Part shown: positions 29,045 through 38,532 of the stretch, one piece after another
How the letters are laid out: every line of letters begins with the position of its first letter
How positions within the stretch are numbered: the first letter of the stretch is position 1
Assembly (NCBI RefSeq): GCF_023898315.1
Contig: NC_064621.1
Span: 18,846,501-18,910,500 of the forward strand
Direction: 5' to 3'
Source: Schistocerca nitens
Taxonomy: Eukaryota; Arthropoda; Insecta; Orthoptera; Acrididae
DNA: 64,000 nt
The notes under the pieces: generated by a model
Database searches by the model: none
Told to the model about the DNA's origin: nothing
The model's input: only the letters and a program-made list of their open reading frames with translations
Position numbers and translations under genes: made by a program

Positions 29045-31466
29045 CGCGCTCACTCCGCCGTCCGCGCCCCGCGCCACGGTCGCGCGGTGGAACAGATTGC
29101 GACGGCGTCTGAGATGACGTCGGTGTGATGGCTCTGTCCGCCGTGGTCGTCACAACTATACGTTTGCTCGATTTACTCTTGATTAACCCAGTCACTGGTT
29201 CCCAAGCCTTGCCACGGTTTATGAGGTCGTCATTGGTGCGAATTTCGATGGCCTCTCTCCCAGTATCTCGACGTCTGTCCCAGAATCCTCGTGCGTTCAT
29301 ACTCCATAGCGTGATTTTCCATCAAACAATGTTCAGCGACCGCCGACTTGCTCGGATACATCAGTCGAGTGTGCCTCTTGTGTTCACGGCATCGATCCTC
29401 GACGGTACGCATCGTCTGACCAATATACGACTTGCCACATTGACACGGAATCTGGTACACGCCGGCCTTCCTCAAACCGAGGTCATCTTTGGCGCTCCCC
29501 ACCAGTGCACGAGTTTTATTCGGAGGACAAAACACAGTTCCGACCCGGTGTTTCTTCAAAATGCGGGCGATTATCCCCGAGAGTGCACCTGTATATGGAA
29601 TAAACGCAGTGCCTACCTCCTCCCTCGTGATTTCATCCATCTCCACAGGTTGTTGGTTGGTTGGTTTCGGGGAAGGAGACCAGACAGCGAGGTCATCGGT
29701 CTCATCGGATTAGGGAAGGATGGGGAAGGAACTCGGCCGTGCCCTTTCAGAGGAACCATCCCGGCATTTGCCTGGAGTGATTTAGGGAAATCACGGAAAA
29801 CCTAAATCAGGATGGCCGAACGCGGGATTGAACCGTCGTCCTCCCGAATGCGAGTCCAGTGTCTAACCACTCCACAGGTTGTGCTGTAGTGGTTGGGCGG
29901 AGAGCACGTTGAATCTGCCACTCTGAGTACCCATTTTTTCGAAATACAGTTCTCAGATGTTCCAATTCCTGGGGTAGACTCTCTGCGTCAGAGATAGTGC
30001 GCGCCCTATGTACTAGAGTTTTAAGTACCCCATTCCTCTGTGAAGGGTGGTGGCAGCTGTCTGCGTGCAAATACAGATCAGTGTGCGTTGTCTTCCGAGA
30101 CACCCCATGACCTAAGGTGCCGTCAGCCCTTCTCTTGACCAAGACGTCAAGGAAAGGTAATTTACCCTCCGTTTCAGTCTCCATAGTGAATTTGATGTTG
30201 GGGTGTATGGAGTTGAGATGTGTAAGGAAGTCAAGGAGGTTATCCATACCATGTGGCCAGATGACGAACGTGTCGTCCACGTAACGGAAAAAGTAAGTAG
30301 GTTTCCATTCGGATGACGACAGGGCTGCCTCCTCGAAGTTCTCCATGTACAAATTCGCTACCACCGGTGAGAGTGGGCTACCCATGGCGACTCCCTCCGT
30401 TTGTTCGTAGTATTCTCCATTAAAAAGAAAATACGTGGAAGTCAAGACATGCCTAAAAAGTTCAGTGGTCTTCTCGTCAAACTTCTGACTAATCAATTCT
30501 AATGACTCTCGCAGGGGTACCCTCGTAAACAAGGAAACGACGTCAAAACTCACCATGATATCTGACTCATCCAACCTGAAGCTATCAAGGCGTTTAACAA
30601 AATCCACGGAATTACGGATGTTATGAGGGCATTTACCCACATAAGGACTTAATATTCCCGTCAGGTATTTGGCCAACAAATATGTAGGTGCCCTGATGTT
30701 GCTGACAATGGGGCGTAATGGTACCCCCACTTTGTGAACCTTCGGGAGTCCATATAGTTAGGCGATACCGGGCCTTGGGGTAACAATTTCTTAGCGTCAC
30801 CCTCCGGTAAATCTGCGTCCTTGAGAAGCGACCTCGTCTTGTTCTCCACCTTCTTTGTAGGGTCAACGCTGATCTTCCGGTAGGAATCGTCATTTAGCAG
30901 GCTCTGCATCTTATCAGTGTAGTCCTTATGGGAGACAACAACTGTAACATTGCCTTTGTCAGCCGGTAAGACAACAATTTCAGAGCGCTCCCTCAGATCA
31001 AGAATGGCCGCCCTCTCTTTACTGCTGATATCTGACTTGATCGGCTTGGATTTCGTCAACGCACAACAAGCTTCACGACGTATTTCCTCAGCTGATTCAG
31101 GCGGAGGTCGAGCTGCAACCTGTTCAACAGCACTAACAATTTCTGCGACCGGAGTGAACTTGGGGGTGGGAGCGAAGTTGAGACCTTTCTGCAAAACCGA
31201 GACCGCATCATTACTCAATACCATGCCACTCAAATTGATGACAGTCTTGCACGGAACCTGCAGAGATGGTTTGTCAAGGAGACGTGAGAACTTAGCTGTT
31301 TGACGTCCCGTTGCCTTCTTATGGGCGGAATCAGCTGCAACCCAGGTGACACCATCAATTCAATCCCAGGAAAAAGAAGTGAAATTACTAGCCAGTTGCA
31401 AATGTAGTTTGAGTCATTCCTGTGAGATAAACTCAAGGCTCCGGCGGGTGAATTACACTCTCTCAC
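28977..31466 (-). pseudogene. Penelope-like RT with GIY-YIG endonuclease, broken
   Basis: Pieces on the minus strand: 31,230-31,466 and 30,661-31,233 (N-terminal region, with IVVLPADKGNVTVVV), 29,870-30,730 (RT: MVSFDVVSLFTRVPL, EGVAMGSPLSPVVANLYME, the active-site box FFRYVDDTFVIW, KLPFLDVLVKRR), 29,230-29,646 (GIY-YIG nuclease: AGVYQIPCQCGKSYIGQTMR, then REHKRHTRL), and 28,977-29,300 (C-terminal tail). A stop and frame change lie near 30,760, the SINE interrupts at 29,870, and another frame change lies near 29,265. Such enzymes nick DNA with GIY-YIG and prime RT there. This copy cannot make the full protein. Confidence 0.92.
29641..29882 (-). mobile_element. tRNA-derived SINE, family B, inside the Penelope element
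   Basis: The insert 29,654-29,869 is flanked by the 13-bp duplication 'ctccacaggttgt' (29,641-29,653 and 29,870-29,882). On the minus strand it has a tRNA-like head with B-box GGTTCAATCCC (complement at 29,824-29,834) and a 3' tail of CCAA repeats. The family differs from SINE family A. It is the innermost layer of the nest and makes the 29,807-30,730 open frame chimeric. Confidence 0.92.
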
Positions 31467-31500
31467 GTACCAATGCGAGGCTGGCTCGTTTCTTGATTCT

Positions 31501-31707
31501 CCGCGGGCGGAGGGTATTTAAATCGGCCGCCGCCGCGACCAAACCCAGTTCCCCCTGAGCAGCCATAGCGTACGGATCTCCGTGCCGGCACGTTCACAGG
31601 AGCTCAGTCCGTCAGTTCACCTGATGATGGCGACATGTATGATCGCCGAAATATTGTGCCCGTTGGACACTAGAATGGCGGTACACCCGTGGATATTTTG
31701 ATTATCA
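31501..31707 (+). repeat. Penelope terminal repeat, right copy
   Basis: Inverted partner of 28,840-29,044, differing at only a few bases. It includes the TATTTAAAT box at about 31,514-31,522 and the hammerhead motif. About 27 extra bases (31,708-31,734) separate it from the target duplication and have no partner at the left end. Confidence 0.85.
31605..31668 (+). ncRNA. Hammerhead ribozyme motif, right copy
   Basis: CTGATGA (31,621-31,627), stem II arms GGCGA (31,629-31,633) and TCGCC (31,643-31,647), GAAA (31,648-31,651). Outer stem I could pair GTCC with GGAC. Because this copy lies opposite to the coding strand, it would act in an antisense transcript. Confidence 0.7.
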
Positions 31708-31748
31708 TATACGCCGGGAGAAACTCAAGAATCACAATTTACTATCAT

Positions 31749-34062
31749 GACAGTATGGATCGCCCCCACGACTATCTATGGCCAACATTGGGGAGCATAA
31801 TGAGGCCATGCTTAGTTTAACGCTCCGCGGTTCACATCTGTTTGTGTTTCGTTTGCGACATCAATTATATTTACCCCTGACGTGTTGTTCCTTAGCTGAG
31901 TATTCCTGTCGTGGTTTTGCCCTGAGTTTAGTGGCATATTGTCACCTAGTGTTTGAGATTGATAGGCTTGGTTGTTAACTGGATATTGCCACTGCCTACT
32001 TTGATGATCCCCCGTGTCGTTGCGGCTAAATTCAGGTTGGAAATTAGTGTAACTGTTTCCCCACGGGTTTCTATTGCCATTTCTGTTCCAGTTACGTTTT
32101 CGGTCATCGGAGTAACCAGAAAAATTCCTAACAACCGTTTTTTTCTTTTTCTGTTGTACTGTGGATGGTAGGTCTGGTTGTAGCTGTTGCCCTAATTTCC
32201 TGCCCAACTCGGGCCTGGCGTCTGTGCTGTCGGGGCGCGATCGACAAAAGCCGGTCGCGACTCAGCCGCGCACGCTACATTGTTGACGCAGCCTGGTTGC
32301 TACCGCTGCCACGAAAATTGTTTTGGTGGGCTTGATTTTGCCTGGCATCCTCATTAATTAAATCGATAGAATCTAATACAGATAGGAAATATTAGAGATT
32401 GCTCTCTGGTACTTGTACTAATTTTTCTCGGATACTGACCGGTAATTTTGCCTTCAGGATACACAGTACGTCTGTGTGTGTGACGGGCTCGTCCCAGAAC
32501 CGCGCTTTATTTAAGTATTTTTCAAAATACTTTCGGAGTGATCCAAATTTTGGATTGTATTGCTCCGGGTTGAACAAAGCTTTCCTTAATCTCTCTTGTA
32601 CACCTTGTGACCAATACTTAGATAAAAATGCACCTTCAAATTGTTCTAAAGTCTGACAGTTTTCCGACATTTCCATTGCCCATAGGGCACCATCGCCTTC
32701 TATATATCCAGTTACATACTGTATTTTTTTGCTTTTCAGGCCAGGTCTTAGGCAACACATTCTTAAATGACTTTATAAAAATTACCGGGTGGACGGATTT
32801 TTTGTCTGGGATAATCACTTGGAACTGCCTGTGTTTTATAAGGCTTTCCTCTAACAGAACAGCCGACAAAGTTGGTTCAGTTGTCTGGTGTCTCTCTCGT
32901 TCGTCGCGGTAATGTCGGTTACCGTTACGACCTTGGTTAGGTGAAAACACGGGTACATCGGGATAAAGATAACTGTTTGCCGCATCGTCACTCTTACCTA
33001 TGCGTCTGTCAACAAATTCCTCTTCTGGCTGTTGTTCTCTCTCCTTCTGTGTAGGGTGTTTACTCTTTAGTTGCTCGTCTACATGTTTTTTCCAGTCAGG
33101 TAAGTCCTGTGTCAGAGTCTTCTGTAACTGAGCTAGGTCAGTTTGTAGTTTAGTTACGGACGTGTTCTGGGTAGTGTACACTTGTTCTACAGTATGAGTT
33201 ATTGCTTTTTTAGTTCTGTCTCTAAAGTATGGTTGATATGTTTGTCTTTTTCCTCTAAAAATTCGTCAAACTGCTGTTTTTGTTGTTTCGTCATGTCATG
33301 AACTTGGTCTACAGCCTCCTGCATTTTGACACTAAGCTTGGTCTGCTGTAAACTCATAGCTTCAAAATTTTCGGTTAAGGTACGGATCTGTTCTGGCATA
33401 TCCTTAACTGTATACTTTGAGTTGTCAATGTCTTGGCTCATGTAATTTAAATCTTCGCGTACTACCTCTATCACTTGATCCGCTACCTCTCTTCTTAACT
33501 GCGTCAGTTGAGTCGTCAGGTTGTTTTACATGTCGATCACGTTCTTCACGTCATTTTCTATTTTGTCCGTTTGTGTCGTAATATTTTCTACACGCGTATT
33601 TACAGTACCTATTTGTGCTGCAACATTAACTATCTGCGTGGTGACATTTTCTGTGTGAGCGTGCATTTGTGCTGTATCATTTTCTATGTGAGCGTGCATT
33701 TGTGCTGTAACATTTTCTGTGTGAGCGTGCGTTTGTGCTGCAACATTTTCTACACATGTGTTAACAGTACCTATCTGAGCTGTAACGTGAGCTGCAAAGT
33801 GTGACATTAAATTCGTCTGCATCTCTCTAAACATGCGCATGAGGACTGGTTCTACTGGATATTGTTTATTGCCAGTATTCGTGTCTGTTTCTGTAGTCGA
33901 CATGTTGTCGCCCGTCGCTTGCGACTGAGCACTGCCGGTCGCTGCGACTATGTTTTCAGTATTTGCAGTACTTTCTGCCTCAAGGTTACGTAAAGGTTGG
34001 ACTATGGTTTCCTCATCTGACGAACTATCCATGGTTTTGGTTTGAGATCTGAGTTTCACCAT
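31749..34062 (-). pseudogene. Gypsy-2 gag
   Basis: The ATG-started frame at 33,526-34,062 encodes a polar leader and then 11-residue repeats of the type ENVTAQMHAHI (33-bp DNA repeats at about 33,590-33,760), a hendecad coiled-coil pattern. 33,199-33,474 continues the helical region. 32,636-33,181 and 32,392-32,760 hold the capsid-like domain (ALWAMEMSENCQTLEQFEGA, YWSQGVQERLRKALFNP, FGSLRKYFEKYLNKA). 31,812-32,207 is an Asn/Gln-rich tail. Frame breaks divide it. Gag would form the particle. The Penelope element separates the tail from the protease. Confidence 0.75.
33590..33790 (-). repeat. 33-bp tandem repeat in Gypsy-2 gag
   Basis: Three to four units of 33 bp containing 'cattttctgtgtgagcgtgc' encode an 11-residue repeat. 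Eleven-residue periodicity is typical of parallel coiled coils, so the repeat probably reflects protein structure. Confidence 0.7.
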
Positions 34063-34212
34063 GCCGATTCACAACTCATAACAGCGTGCAGCCGAACTTC
34101 ACTATCACTACAGCTCGTACTACACGTAAATAAATCACAGATGGCTTTGCGCTCGTCCGTGGAAATTCACGTAGTAAAATAAGCCTCTGGCAAAACAGAA
34201 GACTGATATATG
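34063..34212 (-). other. Gypsy-2 leader, gag-proximal part
   Basis: Untranslated leader between gag and the inserted deleted Gypsy. Its upstream part continues at 37,151 on the other side of that insertion. Confidence 0.5.
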
Positions 34213-34216
34213 ACTC

Positions 34217-34458
34217 TGTAGGCGACTTGCCTACAACAAATAATTGCATAGCCGCCTGGTATAATGAGTTAAAGAAAAAATATTTATTCGTGAAAACTCA
34301 CAATTAGAAGAAACTAAAAAAAACAACAGAGAAGTAACAAAAACTAGGAGATTCTATAGTCTTACGCCAAAGATAAAAAACAACACATGACCAAAAAAAA
34401 AACTCTCGCGCACTTTTGATATCACTTTGCACCAGACATTAAAAATATCACTGACACA
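34217..34458 (-). repeat. Deleted Gypsy, 3' LTR
   Basis: On the minus strand it begins TGTGTCAGTGATA and ends ...GTCGCCTACA. It differs from the partner LTR by several substitutions and small indels, so the insertion is not brand new. Confidence 0.88.
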
Positions 34459-34642
34459 CAGACACCCCCCCCCCCCCCTTAAAGTGCGTAGCCCCAAGGG
34501 ATATCTTGATACTTGAATTTTATTCGACGTCCAGCTCTGGTGTACGTCGGGTGTCTCGGGGGCGGTGACATTGTTGTTTGTAGTGGTGATTCACCTGTCT
34601 CGGACGATGTACTGAGCGGTGTTTTGGTATTCTCTGCGTCCA

Positions 34643-35743
34643 TCATGTGTTGATGCACAGGCGTGGTGTCAGAGGTCGGAGAGGGTAAAACCCATGCTGG
34701 CTTGACACGTTCAATCGATACCTTTGTCGGACACCATTGTACATTATGTCCACGGTATGCTTATTTCTACTCAGCACCTGAAATGGGCCCGTATATGGTG
34801 GTTGTAAAGGCGATTTGACTGAGTCTGTTCGCAACATTACGTGAGAGCAATTGTACAAGTCTTTGTGTACAAACACCTTACGGTTGCCATGGCGAGAAGG
34901 TGGCGGGCAACGTATATTTGTGCAGTGACGTTTTAGCTGCTGCACCCAGTGTGTGAGGCCCTCTGATCCAGGTAGTGAGGTTGGTACTAAATAATCTGCA
35001 GGAATCCGTAGCGGCTCGCCGTAAACCATCTCGGCAACTGATGCACCAATATCGGGTTTGTGAGCTGTCCGCAGGCCTAACAACACTAATGGTAATGCTT
35101 CCGTCCACCTCTCTTGATGACACATCAATGCTGCTTTGAGTGTTCTGTGCCATCGTTCGACCATACCATTACTGGCAGGGTGATAGGCAGTCGTGTGGTG
35201 GCGATGGAAACCGCACATTTTGGATAGCTCGAGGAACAACGTAGATTCGAACTGACGTCTTTGGTCAGTTGTGACATGAAGGGGGCATCCAAAACGGACA
35301 ACCCACGTACACAGAAACGTCTTAGCAGTAGTTTCGGCTGAAATATCGATTATTGGAGTTGCTTCTGCCCATCTTGTGCACCTATCTATGGCCGTAAACA
35401 AATATCTGTAACCTTCTGACTGTGGGAGAGGTCCAACCACGTCCACGTGAACGTGTGCGAATCTAGCAGAGAGGTACCTTTGAAAATCTCCAATATCAGC
35501 ACGCACATGTCGTCCTAATTTACTTTGTTGACAAGGAATGCAGGAACGTACCCAAAGGCTCGCGTCTCTTTTCATAGAAGGCCACACATAGCGGTCTGTC
35601 AGCAGCTTGATTGTAGCGTTGGCTCCTGGGTGCGTTAGTGTGTGGACACTGTCGAATGCCGTCTTGCGCAATATTTCCGAAATGAATGGTCTTGGTCTGC
35701 CTTGAGAAAAGTCGCACCACAGCTTCCGCTTGGAGTTAGGCAC
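34643..35743 (-). CDS. Integrase of the deleted Gypsy (366 codons open)
   Basis: The zinc region has VHTLTHPGANATIKLL and CIPCQQSKLG. Catalytic core: VHVDVVGPLPQSEGY (Asp), TTDQRRQFESTLF (Asp), HPASNGMVERWHRTLKAAL (Glu), followed by a GPF module (PPYTGPFQVLSR). All catalytic residues are present. It has lost its link to RT and RNase H through a deletion just upstream, so it would have to work as a separate protein, if at all. Close relative of the Gypsy-1 integrase. Confidence 0.9.
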   Translation of the reverse strand: MPNSKRKLWCDFSQGRPRPFISEILRKTAFDSVHTLTHPGANATIKLLTDRYVWPSMKRDASLWVRSCIPCQQSKLGRHVRADIGDFQRYLSARFAHVHVDVVGPLPQSEGYRYLFTAIDRCTRWAEATPIIDISAETTAKTFLCTWVVRFGCPLHVTTDQRRQFESTLFLELSKMCGFHRHHTTAYHPASNGMVERWHRTLKAALMCHQERWTEALPLVLLGLRTAHKPDIGASVAEMVYGEPLRIPADYLVPTSLPGSEGLTHWVQQLKRHCTNIRCPPPSRHGNRKVFVHKDLYNCSHVMLRTDSVKSPLQPPYTGPFQVLSRNKHTVDIMYNGVRQRYRLNVSSQHGFYPLRPLTPRLCINT

Positions 35744-36836
35744 CAGAATTTGCTCGAACTTCAGACCTGTAGACGGGTCGTTTAACAGCTGTCATAGCTC
35801 TGCATCCTTGGTCTGTAAACACAGTCACTGGTCTAGCCTCTATTTGTGGGCGGAAGTATCGAATTGCTTCGTAGATCGCGAACAATTCTCTGTCATACGC
35901 GATCCACTTCTGTTGTGCAGTCTGTAACTTTCTAGAAAAAAACCGTGGTGGTTGCCATTGTCCTTCTACACGCTGGTGCAGCGCCGCCCCTATAGCTGGC
36001 TGGCTCGCGTCTACAATAGCTAGCTGTGCGTAGTGAACTGGGTGAGCGAGCAACACTGCTTTGCTGAGGCTTGCTTGAAGATCATTAAATGCTTTGTCCA
36101 TTTCATGTGTCCAGTTAACTATTCGTCGACCTTTGGCGTCGTGTCCCTTGAGTGCATCAGTGAGTGGTGCTTGCACCGCAGCCGTTGCTGGCAGGTGACG
36201 TCTATAAAAATTTATAGTGTAGTTCTTACTTGCGTTGGTAGCTGTTGTTGCCATACGTGGAATAACAGTCTATCAGAGACTGTCGATCTATCTACCACGC
36301 TGCGTAAATGACGCCAGTATTCTGGCGGGGTCCTATCTCCCCGTTTCTCTTGGTACAGTACTTGTTTGACTCTGATGTCGACTGACTTCACACACCGAGA
36401 AATTAATTCTTCTTTCAGTCTACAGTATGCTCCTTCTGTAGGCGATTTCACTATAATGTCAGATATCAAAACCGAGGTCTGATGGTCCAAGTCACTTTAT
36501 CACCAAGGTGAACTTCTCGTGATCACTGACTATTCTTTGTTGTAGAAATATATTTTCCATTACCGCGAACCATGTGTGTGGCTGAGAAGGCATGAATGGG
36601 GGCGCCCGTAATTGCAACCGTTGAGTTGGTGAAGCGTTGAAACCAGCGGGTACTTCCATTGCTGTTACTTGCTGTGGTTGTGCTGCCATGGTTGTTGAAC
36701 CAACGTCATTCCTTTGGTCCGGTATATGCTTTAAGTTCATATCTTTCGAAATATGCAACTGTAAAGTTTCTATCTCATTCTGAAGCCTATGAATTTCTTC
36801 CGTTATCGAACCGTATCGTTTGCCGTCGTCGTTCAT
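35736..36836 (-). pseudogene. Gag and partial RNase H of the deleted Gypsy
   Basis: Gag: 36,492-36,836 (ATG start; PFMPSQPHTWFAVMENIFL) and 36,212-36,490 (PPEYWRHLRSVVDRS). It then joins, through a large deletion, to the end of RT/RNase H in 35,736-36,254 (NFYRRHLPATAAVQAPLTDA, IVDASQPAIGAALHQ, WIAYDRELFAIYEAIRYF). The frame then runs out shortly after VTVFTDQG. Protease and the RT palm with its YxDD box are absent. Confidence 0.88.
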
Positions 36837-36906
36837 TGCTTTTGCAGTTAATGTTGGACGTAGCTAGCGAAAGATTTAAAGTTCCTTAATCGGAGGTCAC
36901 CAATTA

Positions 36907-37146
36907 TGTAGGCGACTTGCCTACAACAAATAATTGCATAGCCGTCCGGAATAATGAGTTAACGAAAAAATATTTATTCGTGAAAACTCACAATGAGAAG
37001 AAACTCAAAAAACAACAGAGAAGTAACAAAAACTAGGAGATTATATAGTCTTACGGCAAAGATAAAAAACAACGTATGACAAAACAAAAACTCTCGCGCA
37101 CTTTTGATATCACTTTGAACCAGACATGAAAAATATCACTGCCACA
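36907..37146 (-). repeat. Deleted Gypsy, 5' LTR
   Basis: 240 bp, partner of 34,217-34,458. On the minus strand it begins TGTGGCAGTGATA. The primer binding site follows at 36,895-36,902 (complement). Confidence 0.88.
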
Positions 37147-37150
37147 ACTC

Positions 37151-37949
37151 TTTTCTTTTTCGCGCGCAATTAATAAATTATGTCCGCCATCTTGTGATGC
37201 ATTTACATGTAATAGAAAATGAACTATTGCAATTTTTGCGTAAAAAAATGGACAAGAATTTGGAAAAAAGGAACTTGATGCGTTCTACGCAGTGGGTGTC
37301 GAAAAAATGAAAAAAATAATCCCACATTCACTTTCAACTAAAGCGTAGTAGTGCTGCTGCTCTTACCTTACGTGTTTTTTTTTTCGGTTTTGTAGTCAGA
37401 AGAATTAACATTAAATGGTCCAACACTTTTCTCTCAAAAATTGGTAATGTCTATGGGTTTTTTCTTTTTTGGTACGCAGCTCGCGTAACATGCAACAGAA
37501 ACAATGAGTTGTAATAGCAATAATGGATGGCAAAAATGGCTTAAATATTTTAACTAAAATTTCTACTGATTGTTACTGAGATAATCGTCATGGCACTCGG
37601 TCGCCACTGTAACATACCCTCTCTGTTATTGTTTTTGTTGTTTTGTTATTGTAGTTGTAGAGATATTAAATTATTGTAGCGGTTTGCTTAGTCAGCCGTA
37701 CTTCGGAATTTTTTGATAAATACTTCGCGTGAAGCACGATTTGCGGCATAAACATAAATTAATTGCGGAGATGCAATCCACAGAGTATTAACAGAAAAGC
37801 TTTAGTACAATGTGCACGACTGACCAGACACATTCAGAGGGTACGTACATTCGCGTACGAGTGGTTGCGGGCTGATGAGAGAGATCTACCTTATTTTTTT
37901 GGTGTAAAATAATTACGTCGTAACACACTCCGAGATTGTGAACGTACAA
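37151..37949 (-). other. Gypsy-2 leader, LTR-proximal part
   Basis: About 800 bp of AT-rich untranslated leader between the 5' LTR of Gypsy-2 and the inserted deleted Gypsy. No coding signature is visible. I could not identify a standard primer binding site next to the LTR. Confidence 0.5.
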
Positions 37950-38532
37950 TGAGGGTAGCGGCACGTACTTTCTATCATTCCCCGTGGCCTGGGTAAAAGA
38001 ATTGCAATTATTTAAATTTAAGAATATTTCTTTTTCAATCGGACTCTTATCTTTATACGAAAAGGAAGATTGCAGGTTCTGAATGCCTCGGCACAAACAC
38101 ATCGAAATTAATCTTAGCGGCCACCAAAGGAAAGTAGTGAGCACAATCACGTACCTCTATTGTTGAGCAGCGCCGTCGTAAAGATCGTCGCCTCCATCTA
38201 AAATTCGCCTTCTCGAATTAACAGAATAATTTGTACTCCATTGGTATGGGATTTAGGCTTGATCTTGACAGAAATTATAAAACACGTTTTTCATCATTTA
38301 ACACCTTAATTTAACACACACATAGACCTGAAACTATACAGTACGTCTTTACGCCAGCACATCAGAACAAAAAGGTAGTTAATACTAGAAGTAATAAAAG
38401 AATCTCGAAATCAGTCCTTTGTCTCTCAATGATAAAAAGGTTTTTTAGAGTATTCCTCTGGTGTAACAGTCGAACAAATTTTCTTCTTGTGTCTTTGAGA
38501 TTAAATTACAACATTTTTTAGTTTCGTTTTCA
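37950..38532 (-). repeat. Gypsy-2 LTR, right copy (5' LTR)
   Basis: 583 bp, partner of 16,850-17,427. The flank to the right ('gaatacaag') does not match the flank left of the other LTR ('cacaaaaa'). Confidence 0.85.

Larger units (their letters stand above)
28826..31748 (-). mobile_element. Penelope-like element with inverted terminal repeats
   Basis: The insert 28,840-31,734 lies between gag and protease of Gypsy-2. It is flanked by the 14-bp duplication 'caatttactatcat' (28,826-28,839 and 31,735-31,748). On the minus strand it encodes a Penelope-type RT and a C-terminal GIY-YIG nuclease. Copies of one terminal sequence of about 205 bp stand at both ends in opposite orientation (28,840-29,044 and about 31,501-31,707). 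Each carries a hammerhead-type motif. A SINE at 29,654-29,869 splits the coding region. Confidence 0.95.
34213..37150 (-). mobile_element. Deleted Gypsy-1-like element (gag-RH-IN only) with LTRs
   Basis: LTRs of 242 and 240 bp (34,217-34,458 and 36,907-37,146) are flanked by the 4-bp duplication 'actc' (34,213-34,216 and 37,147-37,150). The interior encodes gag, part of RNase H and integrase. Protease, almost all of RT and the RNase H C-terminus are missing. A poly-C run at 34,466-34,479 (poly-G on the coding strand) is the polypurine tract, and the PBS core TGGTGACC lies at the complement of 36,895-36,902. The protein sequence is related to Gypsy-1. The insertion splits the Gypsy-2 leader. 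Confidence 0.92.
16850..38532 (-). mobile_element. Gypsy-2: 21.7-kb LTR element carrying nested insertions
   Basis: Two direct repeats of about 580 bp (16,850-17,427 and 37,950-38,532) begin TG and end CA. They enclose a minus-strand gag (31,750-34,062) and pol (22,358 to about 28,825) in Ty3/Gypsy order: gag, PR, RT, RH, IN. The sequence just inside the left LTR is purine rich when read on the minus strand (AAGGGGGCGA), as expected for a polypurine tract. Nested inside are a mariner-type element, a SINE, an RTE-like LINE, a Penelope-like element with its own SINE, and a deleted Gypsy. Without these the element would be about 11 kb. No target duplication is evident at the outer ends, and pol has deletions and frame breaks. 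Confidence 0.8.

Noticed and set aside
33590-33790. Regular repeats, considered as a CRISPR-like array
   Set aside because: Repeats are directly adjacent 33-bp coding units without spacers, in a eukaryotic gag gene.
34466-34480. Poly-C run considered as an assembly gap filler or sequencing artefact
   Set aside because: On the coding strand it is a G-rich polypurine tract exactly next to the 3' LTR, the expected place; only its length is doubtful.
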